In this document: piece by piece, positions 1-10,651 of the stretch
Numbering within the stretch: the stretch's first letter is position 1
Layout of the letters: each line of letters starts with the position of its first letter
NCBI GenBank assembly: GCA_902777205.1
Contig: CACYSU010000018.1
Span: 1 to 40,414 of the forward strand
Direction: 5' to 3'
Origin: an uncultured Rhodospirillales bacterium
GTDB lineage: Bacteria; Pseudomonadota; Alphaproteobacteria; CAAGCB01; CAG-977
Length of the DNA stretch: 40,414 bases
The notes under the pieces: generated by a model
Database searches by the model: none
Seen by the model: only the letters and a program-made list of their open reading frames with translations
What the model was told of the DNA's origin: nothing
Made by a program: the position numbers and the translations under genes

Positions 1-730
1 GTCCGATGGCGACGAAAGCGCCGTCAACGGCCAGTTCGGACAGCTCGCCCGATTTGACGTTTTTCAATTTCAATCCGGTCAGGCCGCCTTTGTCGCGTTC
101 GCCGACAAATTGTTCGACGACGGTGTCCCACACGGGGGTGACTTTCGGATTGGAAAGCAGGCGTTCCTGCAAAATCTTTTCACAGCGCAGGGCGTCGCGG
201 CGGTGGATCAGGAACACTTCGGACGCCAGATTCGCCAGATACAGCGCGTCTTCAACCGCGGTGTTGCCGCCGCCGACGACGGCGACCCGTTTGTTGCGAT
301 AGAAAAATCCGTCGCACGTCGCGCAGGCGGACACGCCGAAACCGCGCAGCTCCTCTTCGTTCGGCGCGCCCAGCCATTTGGCCGACGCCCCCGTCGCAAT
401 GATCAGCGCGTCGCAGGTCAGCGTGTCGCCGGAATCCAGTCCGACCGTGAACGGCCGCGCGGACAAACCGACCGAAACGGCCAGATCGTCAACGATTTGC
501 GCCCCCAGATTTTCCGTCTGTTCGCGCATCCTGTCCATCAGCTCCATCCCGCCGATTTTTTCGGGGAATCCGGGGAAGTTTTCGATGTCGCCCGTTTGGG
601 TCAGCTGTCCCCCCGGCTGCATGCCGGAAACGACGACGGCGGAGATCATGGCGCGCGCGGCGTAAATCGCGGCCGTGTATCCGGCGGGGCCGGAGCCCAG
701 AATGACAAGGGGGGTGTGTTGTGTGGTCAT
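1..730 (-). CDS. trxB: Thioredoxin reductase (N-terminal 243 residues; runs off the window)
   Basis: This FAD flavoenzyme passes electrons from NADPH to thioredoxin in the cytosol. The frame starts at the ATG at 730-728, preceded by AAGGA eight bases upstream, and is open to the window edge. Visible motifs are the FAD-binding GSGPAG at residues 12-17, the redox-active CATC (Cys136 and Cys139) in SACATCDGFF, the NADPH-binding GGGNTA at 153-158 and HRRDALR at 176-182. This order (FAD half, CxxC, NADPH half) is typical of bacterial low-molecular-weight TrxB, usually about 310-320 residues, so roughly 70 residues are missing beyond base 1. It is divergent from mipZ. Identity is close to certain. 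Confidence 0.95.
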   Translation of the reverse strand, partial: MTTQHTPLVILGSGPAGYTAAIYAARAMISAVVVSGMQPGGQLTQTGDIENFPGFPEKIGGMELMDRMREQTENLGAQIVDDLAVSVGLSARPFTVGLDSGDTLTCDALIIATGASAKWLGAPNEEELRGFGVSACATCDGFFYRNKRVAVVGGGNTAVEDALYLANLASEVFLIHRRDALRCEKILQERLLSNPKVTPVWDTVVEQFVGERDKGGLTGLKLKNVKSGELSELAVDGAFVAIG

Positions 731-828
731 GTTTCAAATCCTTCAGCCAAAGAAAAACGTTTCTTTCCTTATTATATGTTTTTGCGCCGCCGGACAAGTC
801 CGGAAAAGACGGAAAAGGATCAAACCCC

Positions 829-857
829 TTGCAAACGGGAAAGGTTAAGAATATGAT
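829..857 (+). promoter_or_regulatory. Sigma-70-type promoter of mipZ
   Basis: A -35 box TTGCAA (829-834) and a -10 box TATGAT (852-857) are separated by exactly 17 bases. Transcription would start near 864, just ahead of the AGGAGG ribosome binding site (871-876) and the ATG at 881. Predicted by eye. Confidence 0.6.
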
Positions 858-880
858 TTTTCACGAAAAAAGGAGGCGGA

Positions 881-1711
881 ATGAAGCGCGGAAAAATTAT
901 TGTCGTCGGCAATGAAAAGGGCGGAACGGGCAAATCGACGCTGGCTATGCACCTGATCGTTTGGTTTTTGCGCCAAAAAAAGATGGTGGCGTCGATTGAT
1001 CTGGACGGCCGGCAAGGGACGCTGACGCACTATATTCAAAATCGCGCCGCCTACGCCGCCGTGCGGCACGTCGATTTGGGGCTGCCGGAACATTTGTGCG
1101 TTTCCGTTCGGGAAAGCCCGACGGCCGCCGAACGCGCGGAGGATGAACAGGCGTTTACGGCGCAGCTGGATCGCCTGCAAAGCGAAAACGACGTGGTCGT
1201 GATCGACACGGCGGGGGCGGACAGCCACCTGTTCCGGCTGGCGCACGCGGCGGCGGACATTTTGATCACGCCGTTGAACGACAGCCTGATTGATCTGGAC
1301 GTTTTGGCGAAAATCGAACCGGAAAAGCTGACGGTCAAATCCCCCGGACATTACGCGCAAACCGTGTGGCAGGCGCGCCAGAAACGCGCGGCGCAGCGCA
1401 AGCCGCAAACCCGATGGTTCGTTCTGCGCAACCGCGTGATGCACGTTTCCACCCGCAATGAAAAGCTGATCTGGAAATTGCTGGAGGCGTTGGGCAAGCG
1501 CATCAATTTCACGCCGCTGGCGGGGTTGGGGGAGAGAATCGTTTTCCGCGAACTGTTTTTAAAAGGGCTGACGCTGCTGGATGTCGGCGCGGGCAAAGCG
1601 GGGGGCGCGATGTCGATGACCCATGTCGCCGCCCGACAGGAATTGCGGTCGATTTTGCAGGCGATCGGCGAAGACGCGTCCGCGGACGACGCCCCGAAAC
1701 CCGCAAAATGA
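881..1711 (+). CDS. mipZ: MipZ, ParA-family ATPase that places the division site
   Basis: In Caulobacter and relatives MipZ forms a gradient from ParB at the poles and inhibits FtsZ there, so division occurs at mid-cell. The 276-residue protein opens with a deviant Walker A motif, NEKGGTGKST (residues 11-20), containing the signature lysine of the MinD/ParA class. The switch region IDLDGRQ (39-45) and a Walker B-like VVVIDTAGADS follow. The C-terminal signatures WFVLRNRV, RIVFRELFLKGLTLLD and HVAARQELR are characteristic of MipZ rather than chromosomal ParA. An AGGAGG sits five bases before the ATG. It has its own promoter and stands alone between trxB and pgm. This family is essentially restricted to Alphaproteobacteria and is the best taxonomic marker here. 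Confidence 0.95.
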   Translation: MKRGKIIVVGNEKGGTGKSTLAMHLIVWFLRQKKMVASIDLDGRQGTLTHYIQNRAAYAAVRHVDLGLPEHLCVSVRESPTAAERAEDEQAFTAQLDRLQSENDVVVIDTAGADSHLFRLAHAAADILITPLNDSLIDLDVLAKIEPEKLTVKSPGHYAQTVWQARQKRAAQRKPQTRWFVLRNRVMHVSTRNEKLIWKLLEALGKRINFTPLAGLGERIVFRELFLKGLTLLDVGAGKAGGAMSMTHVAARQELRSILQAIGEDASADDAPKPAK

Positions 1712-1788
1712 CAGGCGGACGAAAGCTTGTCTTGACAGACGGCGTTTGATTCGTAATCCTGTTTGAAAGTCTTTTGTTTTTTTAATGA

Positions 1789-4843
<3,055 letters not shown>

Positions 4844-4863
4844 TGCCGTATTGGCCATTTTTG

Positions 4864-4905
4864 CCATAATTCGCCACAATTCCGACCATAATTTCGCCAC
4901 AATTC
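4864..4905. repeat. Two near-identical direct repeats, 22-base period
   Basis: CCATAATTCGCCACAATTC at 4864-4882 recurs as CCATAATTTCGCCACAATTC at 4886-4905, differing by one inserted T. A weaker partial copy, GCCATTTTTGCCATAATTCG, precedes them. The spacing is about two helical turns. The region is AT-rich compared with the flanking genes and lies just after the phosphohexomutase stop codon. It could be a protein-binding array or simple replication slippage. Confidence 0.6.
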
Positions 4906-5045
4906 ATCCGTATTCTGTAAACAGCTTAGAAAATATTTGTTTCAAATGTTTTTGACGTACTGGCAAATGATCCGGCGTTCCGGATAAACACAGACAAAGA
5001 ACGGGGGCAACCCGTCGGAACAAACGCTTGAATGTTCTTATATCC
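4906..5045. other. Intergenic stretch without a recognisable gene
   Basis: Between the direct repeats and the terminator I see no coding frame with a ribosome binding site and no tRNA or riboswitch fold I can name. The inverted pair GGGGGCAACCC and the AT-rich start are the only visible structure. Confidence 0.4.
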
Positions 5046-5080
5046 AAAAAAATCCTCCGTCCGCGCGGGGGATTTTTTAT
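5046..5080 (-). terminator. Rho-independent terminator, probably bidirectional
   Basis: AAAAAATCCTCCG and CGGGGGATTTTTT form a GC-rich stem flanked by an A-run on one side and a T-run on the other, so it can work on either strand. It lies 34 bases past the stop of the rquA-type gene and about 200 bases past the phosphohexomutase stop. Confidence 0.75.
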
Positions 5081-5113
5081 ATGGTCGGCAAAGGCGCGGC
5101 AAGACGCGCTTTT

Positions 5114-5845
5114 TTACCGCCGTTGCGCGATGACGCATTGGTACAAATCGCCGAAATAGGTCTTTTTCGCCCAGATCAGCTTGTCCGTTTTCGGCGCGAA
5201 AGATTCGATTTCGTTGTACCACAGGCTTTCGGCAAACGGCTCGAACAGGCGGTTGAACGTTTTTAAAACGGGTTTCAGCGGGTGGAACCGTTTCGGCGCG
5301 CCGTAATCGACAAAGATCATTTTCCCCGTCGGTTTCAACGCGTTGAACGCCCGTTTCAACACCGCTCTTTTCCGCGTGTCGGGCAGTTCGTGCAACGTGA
5401 AGCAGCCGATGACGACATCATAGCGTTTGTTGTCGGGAACGGTGAAGTCGCGTTCCTTGATCACGGTGTTCAGCCACGGCGACACGCGCGGTTTCATCGC
5501 GTTGATGTGGGCGGCGGAAACGTCTTCGATGCAATAGGTGCCTTTACCGTTCATTTTCGACGCCACTTCGCGTTCAAAACCGCCGGACGCGACGCCCAGC
5601 TGCAAAACGTCGTCGCCTTCGATGATTTCGTTCGTGACGGCCTTTGTCAGCTTTCCGGCAAGGAAACAGGTCGCGGGAACGGCGATTTTTTCGTTGTCAA
5701 ACAGGGCGGTCAGCCACGGGTGGAAATACCGCCGTCCGTAAACCGATGTCAGGTATTCGGGAACGGCCGTCACGTCCTTTTCGTTGACGGCGGGCGGGGG
5801 GACGGGGGCGAAAGTGGTCGCTTTTTTCTGTTTCAAATCGGTCAT
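5114..5845 (-). CDS. rquA: RquA-type rhodoquinone biosynthesis enzyme (methyltransferase fold)
   Basis: RquA converts ubiquinone to rhodoquinone, the low-potential quinone used for fumarate reduction without oxygen; the family uses S-adenosylmethionine as amino donor. The 243-residue protein shows the family pattern: VPEYLTSVYGRRYFHPW (28-44), a degenerate SAM motif I LQLGVASGGFE (81-91) in place of the usual DxGxGxG, GCFTLHELPD (147-156), and LKPTGKMIFVDYGAP (170-184). The missing acidic residue in motif I is typical of RquA and unlike ordinary methyltransferases. I start at ATG 5845, four bases after the response regulator stop; a TTG at 5857 is a possible earlier start. The alternative is an unrelated class I methyltransferase, which I consider less likely. 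Confidence 0.83.
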   Translation of the reverse strand: MTDLKQKKATTFAPVPPPAVNEKDVTAVPEYLTSVYGRRYFHPWLTALFDNEKIAVPATCFLAGKLTKAVTNEIIEGDDVLQLGVASGGFEREVASKMNGKGTYCIEDVSAAHINAMKPRVSPWLNTVIKERDFTVPDNKRYDVVIGCFTLHELPDTRKRAVLKRAFNALKPTGKMIFVDYGAPKRFHPLKPVLKTFNRLFEPFAESLWYNEIESFAPKTDKLIWAKKTYFGDLYQCVIAQRR

Positions 5846-5849
5846 GGCG

Positions 5850-6476
5850 TTAATCAATCAATCCCAAAGCTTTGCCTTTGATCACCGCGCCGGTGCGGTT
5901 GGTGACATCCAAAGCCTTTAATATCGCGGTGACGTGCAGTTTGACGGTTCCTTCGGACAAATTCAGTTCGCGGGCGATGATTTTGTTGGGCTTGCTTTGC
6001 CCGATCAGCCGCAGAACGTCCAGCTGCCGCGGTGTCAGCGGGCCCCTGTTTTCGGCGGGCGTTTCCTGCTTTTCGGACAGGGACAGCAGTTCGGACGGCA
6101 GGTAAAGGCCGCCGCTCAGCACCAGATGCAGCGCGCTGAGAATGATTTTGGCGGAGGACGTTTTCGGAATGAAACCGGATGCCCCGATGTCGATCGCCTG
6201 CAAAACGTTTTCCGGATCGGTGACGGCGGACAAAACGACGATCGGCGTGTCGGGATAGTGTTCCTTTAACAGCCGCAGGGATTCGTGCCAGCTCAGCCCC
6301 GGCATGGCCAGATCGGTCAAAATCAGGTCGTAGGGAACCGTCCCGTCGGCCTTTTGCTGCAATTCCCTGTGGTCGCGGACGGTGTCGATGCTGATGTCGT
6401 CGTCCAAATCGGATAAAACCAGACGCAAGCCGTCCAAAAAAAGCTCGTGATCGTCGGCTATCAGAATTTTCAGCAT
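5850..6476 (-). CDS. NarL/FixJ-family response regulator
   Basis: A DNA-binding two-component regulator of 208 residues. The receiver domain (1-120) has the acidic pocket ADDHE (7-11), the phosphoacceptor Asp55 in LILTDLAMPG, Ser83 in VVLSAV and the conserved Lys105 in GFIPKTS. The LuxR-type helix-turn-helix (about 147-205) reads LTPRQLDVLRLIGQ then NKIIARELNLSEGTVKLHV. I start at ATG 6476, which has GGGGGA six bases upstream; the in-frame ATG at 6482 would leave no spacing. It is first in a two-gene operon with rquA. No histidine kinase is adjacent; the only kinase in the window is 30 kb away. Its targets cannot be read from sequence. Confidence 0.93.
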   Translation of the reverse strand: MLKILIADDHELFLDGLRLVLSDLDDDISIDTVRDHRELQQKADGTVPYDLILTDLAMPGLSWHESLRLLKEHYPDTPIVVLSAVTDPENVLQAIDIGASGFIPKTSSAKIILSALHLVLSGGLYLPSELLSLSEKQETPAENRGPLTPRQLDVLRLIGQSKPNKIIARELNLSEGTVKLHVTAILKALDVTNRTGAVIKGKALGLID

Positions 6477-6503
6477 TGGCATCCCCCGTTCGTTTGGTAT
6501 AGT
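6476..6503. promoter_or_regulatory. Overlapping divergent promoters (methyltransferase forward, response regulator reverse)
   Basis: Forward: TTGGCA (6476-6481), 16 bases, TATAGT (6498-6503), serving the gene at 6537. Reverse: TATACC (complement of 6496-6501), with TTTAAA 17 bases upstream on the minus strand, serving the gene starting at 6476. The two -10 boxes share four base pairs, so both promoters could hardly be occupied together. The forward -35 also overlaps the start codon of the regulator. Confidence 0.5.
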
Positions 6504-6536
6504 GTAGCGTAAAAACAATTTAAAAACAGGAAAAAA

Positions 6537-7784
6537 ATGCCGCAGGGAAAAGTTTTTGATTTGGGTCGTCAGGGCGACGGTTTGATCAGGGCGGACGACG
6601 GCCGCGCCGTGTTCGTCGCGGGCGCGCTGGCGGGGGAAACAGTCGAATATGAAACGGCGGACGCGGGGCGCGCGCGGTTGGTGCGCGTGATCGACCCGTC
6701 GCCGGACAGGGCGGAACCCGTCTGTCCGTGTTTCGCGCAATGCGGCGGATGCGCGTTGCAGCACCTGAAAACGGAAGCTTACCGTGCGTTCAAACTGCGG
6801 TGTTTAAAGGAGCTGCTGCCCGCGGCGTGGAACTTGCCGGATTTCGACGAACCGTTTTTCGCCCCGTTTGAAAGCCGCCGCCGCGCGACGTTCGCCGTGA
6901 TGTGGAACGGATCGGTTCGCCGGTTCGGGTTCAACGCGCGGCAAAGCGACCGGATCGTCGAAACGGCGGATTGTCCGGCGCTGGTGCCCGCTTTGCGCCG
7001 CCTGATCGTCCCGCTGCGCGAATACGTCGCCGGCCGGAATTTTCCGAAGAAAAAGGGCGTGGGCGACGTTTCGGTTCAAATGACCGGCGCGGGGGCGGAT
7101 ATCCTGTTCACTTTGCCGTTTGAACCGTCCGCGGATTGGCGTTCGACGGCGGCGGATTTCGTCGCGAAAGTCGGGGCGGCGCGCGTGTCGTGGCGCACAA
7201 GCGAACGGGAGGAGGCCGAACCGCTGGCCGTGTTGAGCGCGCCGGAATTGCGGATCGGCGATTTCACCCTGAAACCGCCCGCCGGCGTGTTTTTGCAGCC
7301 GTCGCAGGCGGGGCAGGACGCTTTGACGGCGGCCGTCGTCGAATACGTCGGCAAAGCCAAGCGCGTTTACGACCTGTTTTGCGGGGCGGGGACGTTCACT
7401 TTGCCGTTGTTGCAGAAAAAGCGGGTGATCAAGGGGGCGGACAACGCGCCGCAGGCTTTGGCCGCACTGCGGGCGGCGTCGGACGGGCGCGTGGAAACGT
7501 CGGTGCGCGATTTGTTCAAAACGCCGCTTTACCCCGACGAACTGTACGGGATCGACGCCGTCGTTTTCGATCCGCCGCGCGCGGGGGCGAAAGCGCAATG
7601 CGAGCAGTTGGCGGCGTCCGAAGTGCCCCGCGTCGTCGCCGTATCGTGCAATCCCGTCAGCTTTGTGCGCGACGCGGAAATACTGATGCGCGGGGGATAT
7701 GAACTGAAACGCCTGCGTCCGGTCGATCAGTTCGTGTTCACGCCGCATATGGAATTGGCGGCTTTGTTTGAAAAGAAGCTTTAG
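6537..7784 (+). CDS. rlmD: 23S rRNA uracil-C5 methyltransferase, RlmD/TrmA family
   Basis: Methylates uracil C5 in RNA, most likely U1939 of 23S rRNA, using SAM. The 415-residue protein begins with a TRAM RNA-binding domain (1-55). The iron-sulfur ligands are Cys63, Cys69 and Cys72 in VCPCFAQCGGCALQHL plus Cys146 in TADCPAL. The SAM motif is YDLFCGAGTFTLPL (278-291). FDPPRAG (344-350) and the catalytic Cys371 in VSCNP complete the active site. AGGA lies before ATG 6537. Its stop codon overlaps that of rex, read from the other strand. RlmC and TrmA are alternatives within the family; RlmD is favoured because of the four-cysteine cluster plus TRAM layout. Confidence 0.85.
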   Translation: MPQGKVFDLGRQGDGLIRADDGRAVFVAGALAGETVEYETADAGRARLVRVIDPSPDRAEPVCPCFAQCGGCALQHLKTEAYRAFKLRCLKELLPAAWNLPDFDEPFFAPFESRRRATFAVMWNGSVRRFGFNARQSDRIVETADCPALVPALRRLIVPLREYVAGRNFPKKKGVGDVSVQMTGAGADILFTLPFEPSADWRSTAADFVAKVGAARVSWRTSEREEAEPLAVLSAPELRIGDFTLKPPAGVFLQPSQAGQDALTAAVVEYVGKAKRVYDLFCGAGTFTLPLLQKKRVIKGADNAPQALAALRAASDGRVETSVRDLFKTPLYPDELYGIDAVVFDPPRAGAKAQCEQLAASEVPRVVAVSCNPVSFVRDAEILMRGGYELKRLRPVDQFVFTPHMELAALFEKKL

Positions 7785-8416
7785 CCGTTTTCTTCGGATT
7801 GGAAATCGCGGCAGGCGAATTGCAAAAAGCTGGCGATCAGGTTTTCGTTCCACACCTTGATCTCCGCGGGGACTTTCAACACCGCGGGGGTGAAGTTCCA
7901 GATGTATTTGATCTTTGATTCGATCAGGAAATCCGCCGTTTTCTGGGCGCAGGAACGCGGAACTGTCAAAATGGCCAGCTCGATTTCCGGTTCGCGGATC
8001 AAATCGGGCAGGCGGGACAGGTCGAAAACCTGCTTGCCGTTGACTTCGGTGCCGATTTTGTTCGGATCGACATCGAACAGGGCGCGGATGTTCAACCCGT
8101 AATCGTTGAATGCGACGTATTTCGCCAGCGCCGATCCCAGCAGCCCCGCGCCGACGATGACGGCGTCCTTTGATTTTTTAAAGCCCAGCGTTTCCTCGAT
8201 GGAATCCTTCAATTCGGAAACGCTGTACCCCACGCGGCACCGGCCGGCGTTGTTCAGCAGCTTGAAATCCTTTCGCACCTGCGAATCGTCGATGTTCAAT
8301 CGGGCGGCGATCTGCGGGCTGGAAATGGTGTCGATGCCGTCTTCGATGTATTCGATCAGAATACTGTGATACAAAGTCAGACGGCCGAGAACCTTTTCCG
8401 GAATTTCTGTTTTCAT
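7781..8416 (-). CDS. rex: Redox-sensing transcriptional repressor Rex
   Basis: Rex binds NADH or NAD+ and leaves its operators when NADH rises, switching on fermentative and anaerobic genes. The 211-residue protein has an N-terminal winged helix (about 10-75, recognition region SSPQIAARLNIDDSQVRKDF) and a Rossmann domain with GAGLLGSALAKY (89-100) and FDVDPNKIG (114-122). The C-terminal helix with FLQFACRDFQ is used for dimer exchange in the family. I start at ATG 8416, with AGGAAA seven bases upstream, not at the in-frame TTG at 8449. Rex is common in Gram-positives and rarer in Alphaproteobacteria. A matching operator lies over the adhE start site in this window, but none is visible in front of rex or the divergent hydrogenase-like gene. 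Confidence 0.95.
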   Translation of the reverse strand: MKTEIPEKVLGRLTLYHSILIEYIEDGIDTISSPQIAARLNIDDSQVRKDFKLLNNAGRCRVGYSVSELKDSIEETLGFKKSKDAVIVGAGLLGSALAKYVAFNDYGLNIRALFDVDPNKIGTEVNGKQVFDLSRLPDLIREPEIELAILTVPRSCAQKTADFLIESKIKYIWNFTPAVLKVPAEIKVWNENLIASFLQFACRDFQSEENG

Positions 8417-8577
8417 AACGTTTCCTGAATGTTGAACGCTGTTTTCCAACGGGCGGATTAAGCACAGATTAGGCGGAAAAATCGAAAAAATCCAGTCCGT
8501 ATTTCCGATTTGCGCTTTTTTTCACGATTTCGGGGCGCGGCCGGAAACGGAAAAGAACGAAAAAAACGGGCGGACGG

Positions 8578-8606
8578 TTGATTTTTATATAACGATCGGC
8601 TAAATT
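8578..8606 (+). promoter_or_regulatory. Candidate promoter of the hydrogenase-like gene
   Basis: TTGATT (8578-8583), 17 bases, TAAATT (8601-8606), giving a leader of about 57 bases before the ATG at 8670. The rex/hydrogenase intergenic region (8417-8669) is AT-rich and holds no TTGTGA-type Rex palindrome that I can see. Confidence 0.4.
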
Positions 8607-8669
8607 CCAATAAACCCGTGTCGGGCGTTCCATTCCGGCCAAGGGATACACTTTTGCAAAGGGAAGAAA

Positions 8670-10130
8670 ATGCAGACTGAAACCAATACCGTTCTTTTGC
8701 GGCGCGAAGTCATGGTGCGCCTGATCAAATCGTTCCTGTCCGGAAATCTGGAAAAGGCGGCCGACGACCTGCCGTTCGATATGCGTCCGAAAAACGCGGA
8801 CGCGCCGTTCCGCTGCTGCATCCACAGCGAACGCGCCGTGCTGCGCGAACGCGCGATCGCGGCTTTGGGCTGTTCGGTTGAAGACGACGACGACAAAACG
8901 CCGCTGTCGGAATATGCGCGCCGCGCGTTGACCCGCGAAAAACCGGACGATACGGTTCTGACCGTCGTTGAATCGGCGTGTCACGGATGCGCCGCCGGCC
9001 GTATCTATGTCACCGACCTGTGTCAGGGATGCGTCGCCAGACCCTGCACGACGGCGTGCGCTTTCGGCGCGATTTCCGTGCAGAACGGCCGTTCGTCGAT
9101 TGATGCGACGAAATGCAAGGCCTGCACGAAATGTATGCAGGTTTGTCCCTATGGCGCGATCGCCAAGATCAAAGTTCCGTGCGAAGACTCTTGTCCCGTC
9201 GGCGCGATCGCCAAAAACGACGCCGGACACGCGCAGATCAATTCCGCCCGCTGTCTGAGCTGCGGGGCGTGCTTGGCGCACTGTCCGTTCGGCGCGGTGG
9301 CGGAAAAGAGCCAGATGATCGACATTTTGCGCGCGATCAAATCGGATAAAAAAGTCGTCGCCATGGTCGCGCCCGCCGTCGCGGGGCAAATGGCCGCCGG
9401 CATCAACAAAATCGCGTCCGCTTTGATCAAGGCGGGATTCGACCGCGTTGCGGATGTCGGTGTCGGCGCGGACATCACGACCGCGAACGAAACCGTCGAT
9501 TTCGCCGAACGGATGAAGCGCGGCGACAAGTTCATGACCACGTCGTGCTGCGCCGCCTATCGCGAAATGGTGAAAAAGAATATGCCGGAAATCGCGCCGT
9601 TCATGTCCGAAACGGGAACGCCGATGCACTATACCGCCGAATTGGTCAAAAAGGCCGATCCCGACTGCGTCACGGTGTTCGTCGGCCCCTGCGTCGCCAA
9701 ACGCCGCGAAGGTTTCGGCGACGAAAACGTCGATTTCGTCATGGATTTCGAGGAAATGGCCGCTTTGTTTGAAGCGGCGGGCATTGATCCGGCGCAGTGC
9801 GACGAATACGATTTCGGCACGGAAACGTCCAAACAGGCCAGAAACTTCGCCGTTACGGGCGGGGTGGCCGAATCCGTCCGCGTGGCCGCGGGCGGCAAGC
9901 TGGACATCCGTCCGACGTGCATCAACGGGCTGAACCCGAAATCCGTGCGCGAAATGGCGATGTGGGCGAAAAAGGGCGAATGTCCTTTGGGCAACATTGT
10001 CGAAGTCATGGTTTGCGAAGGCGGATGCGTCGGCGGGGCGGGATGCTTCGCCAACCAGAAAACGGCGGCGCGCGGCGTCGCGAACTACGCCGCCAAGGGC
10101 GCGGACGTGAAAACGGTCGAAACCGAATAA
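8670..10130 (+). CDS. Monomeric [FeFe]-hydrogenase-like iron-sulfur protein (group B-like)
   Basis: A 486-residue protein with three parts: a novel N-terminal region with a CC pair (49-50), a ferredoxin region, and an H-cluster domain. Ferredoxin cysteines are 118/121/126/130, 149/152/155/159 and 195/198/201/205, with Cys171 and Cys175 extra. The H-cluster domain keeps all ligands: L1 TTSCCAAY (Cys293, Cys294), L2 VGPCVAKRRE (Cys341) and L3 EVMVCEGGCVGGAG (Cys449, Cys453). Alanine replaces the usual proline in L1 (TSCCA). The GPC and CEGGCVGG forms resemble group B hydrogenases of Bacteroidetes and Clostridia rather than the group A bioenergetic enzymes. It may evolve or oxidise H2 with ferredoxin, or sense H2. 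AAGGGAAG precedes the ATG and a strong terminator follows. No HydEFG maturases are in the window. Confidence 0.82.
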   Translation: MQTETNTVLLRREVMVRLIKSFLSGNLEKAADDLPFDMRPKNADAPFRCCIHSERAVLRERAIAALGCSVEDDDDKTPLSEYARRALTREKPDDTVLTVVESACHGCAAGRIYVTDLCQGCVARPCTTACAFGAISVQNGRSSIDATKCKACTKCMQVCPYGAIAKIKVPCEDSCPVGAIAKNDAGHAQINSARCLSCGACLAHCPFGAVAEKSQMIDILRAIKSDKKVVAMVAPAVAGQMAAGINKIASALIKAGFDRVADVGVGADITTANETVDFAERMKRGDKFMTTSCCAAYREMVKKNMPEIAPFMSETGTPMHYTAELVKKADPDCVTVFVGPCVAKRREGFGDENVDFVMDFEEMAALFEAAGIDPAQCDEYDFGTETSKQARNFAVTGGVAESVRVAAGGKLDIRPTCINGLNPKSVREMAMWAKKGECPLGNIVEVMVCEGGCVGGAGCFANQKTAARGVANYAAKGADVKTVETE

Positions 10131-10160
10131 GTCGAAACCGGATAAAACGGATAAAAACGG

Positions 10161-10186
10161 AAAAAGCCCCCGCGAGGGGCTTTTTT
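10161..10186 (+). terminator. Rho-independent terminator of the hydrogenase-like gene
   Basis: AAAAAGCCCC, loop CGCG, then AGGGGCTTTTTT: a perfect GC-rich stem with a T-run, about 30 bases after the stop codon. Confidence 0.9.
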
Positions 10187-10202
10187 CATACTTCGGGCGA
10201 TC

Positions 10203-10231
10203 TTTTCATTTCGTCCGCAAAACGGTATAAT
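10203..10231 (+). promoter_or_regulatory. Promoter of the cupin gene
   Basis: TTTTCA (10203-10208), 17 bases, perfect TATAAT (10226-10231) preceded by GG. The ribosome binding site AGGGGG is at about 10246-10251 and the ATG at 10257. Confidence 0.6.
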
Positions 10232-10256
10232 GGGCGAAAAAACGCAGGGGGATGCC

Positions 10257-10580
10257 ATGTATAAAAACATCGAAAAGCAAACGGTTTTGAAATTAAAGGA
10301 TCTGGTCGAATATCAGGCGGGGCAGGTTGTCAGCAAAACGCTGGTTCAAAACGCCGCGGTTGGCGTGACGCTGTTCGCGTTCGACAAAGGCGAGGAGATT
10401 TCCACCCACACGGCGGGCGGCGACGCGTTGGTCACGGTGCTGGACGGCGTCGGCCGGTTCACCGTCGGCGGGGACGAATTCTTTTTGACCGCGGGCGAAT
10501 CGCTGGTCATGCCCAAAGGGATTCCGCACGCCGTGTTCGGCGAGGAACGCTTTAAAATGCAGTTGACGGTTTCCTTTTAA
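10257..10580 (+). CDS. Small single-domain cupin protein
   Basis: A 107-residue protein filled by one cupin beta-barrel. The first cupin motif reads GEEISTHTAGGDALVTVLDG and the second is GESLVMPKGIPHAVF, which offers a histidine as metal ligand; the first has one histidine where two are usual. The start is ATG 10257 with AGGGGG five bases upstream; an ATG at 10230 lies inside the -10 box and cannot be the start. It has its own promoter between a terminator and rarA. Small stand-alone cupins bind metals or small ligands and their substrates are rarely known, so no function is assigned. Confidence 0.85.
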   Translation: MYKNIEKQTVLKLKDLVEYQAGQVVSKTLVQNAAVGVTLFAFDKGEEISTHTAGGDALVTVLDGVGRFTVGGDEFFLTAGESLVMPKGIPHAVFGEERFKMQLTVSF

Positions 10581-10651
10581 AAAAGACTGGTGCAACCGCG
10601 GGCGGAATCTGATAATACGGTATAAGCTTTTTTATCAAAGGAAGAACAACC

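Noticed and set aside
1732-1760. Promoter for pgm from the perfect TTGACA
   Set aside because: No acceptable -10 box lies 16-18 bases downstream (TAATCC is too weak); the real start site may be further down.
4906-5045. Small RNA or riboswitch between the repeats and the terminator
   Set aside because: The terminator orientation fits either strand, but no promoter or known aptamer core is visible, so I left it as unannotated intergenic sequence.
8417-8669. Rex operator between rex and the hydrogenase-like gene
   Set aside because: I searched by eye for GTGA(N6-8)TCAC on both strands and found none; only isolated half-sites such as TTTCACGA.
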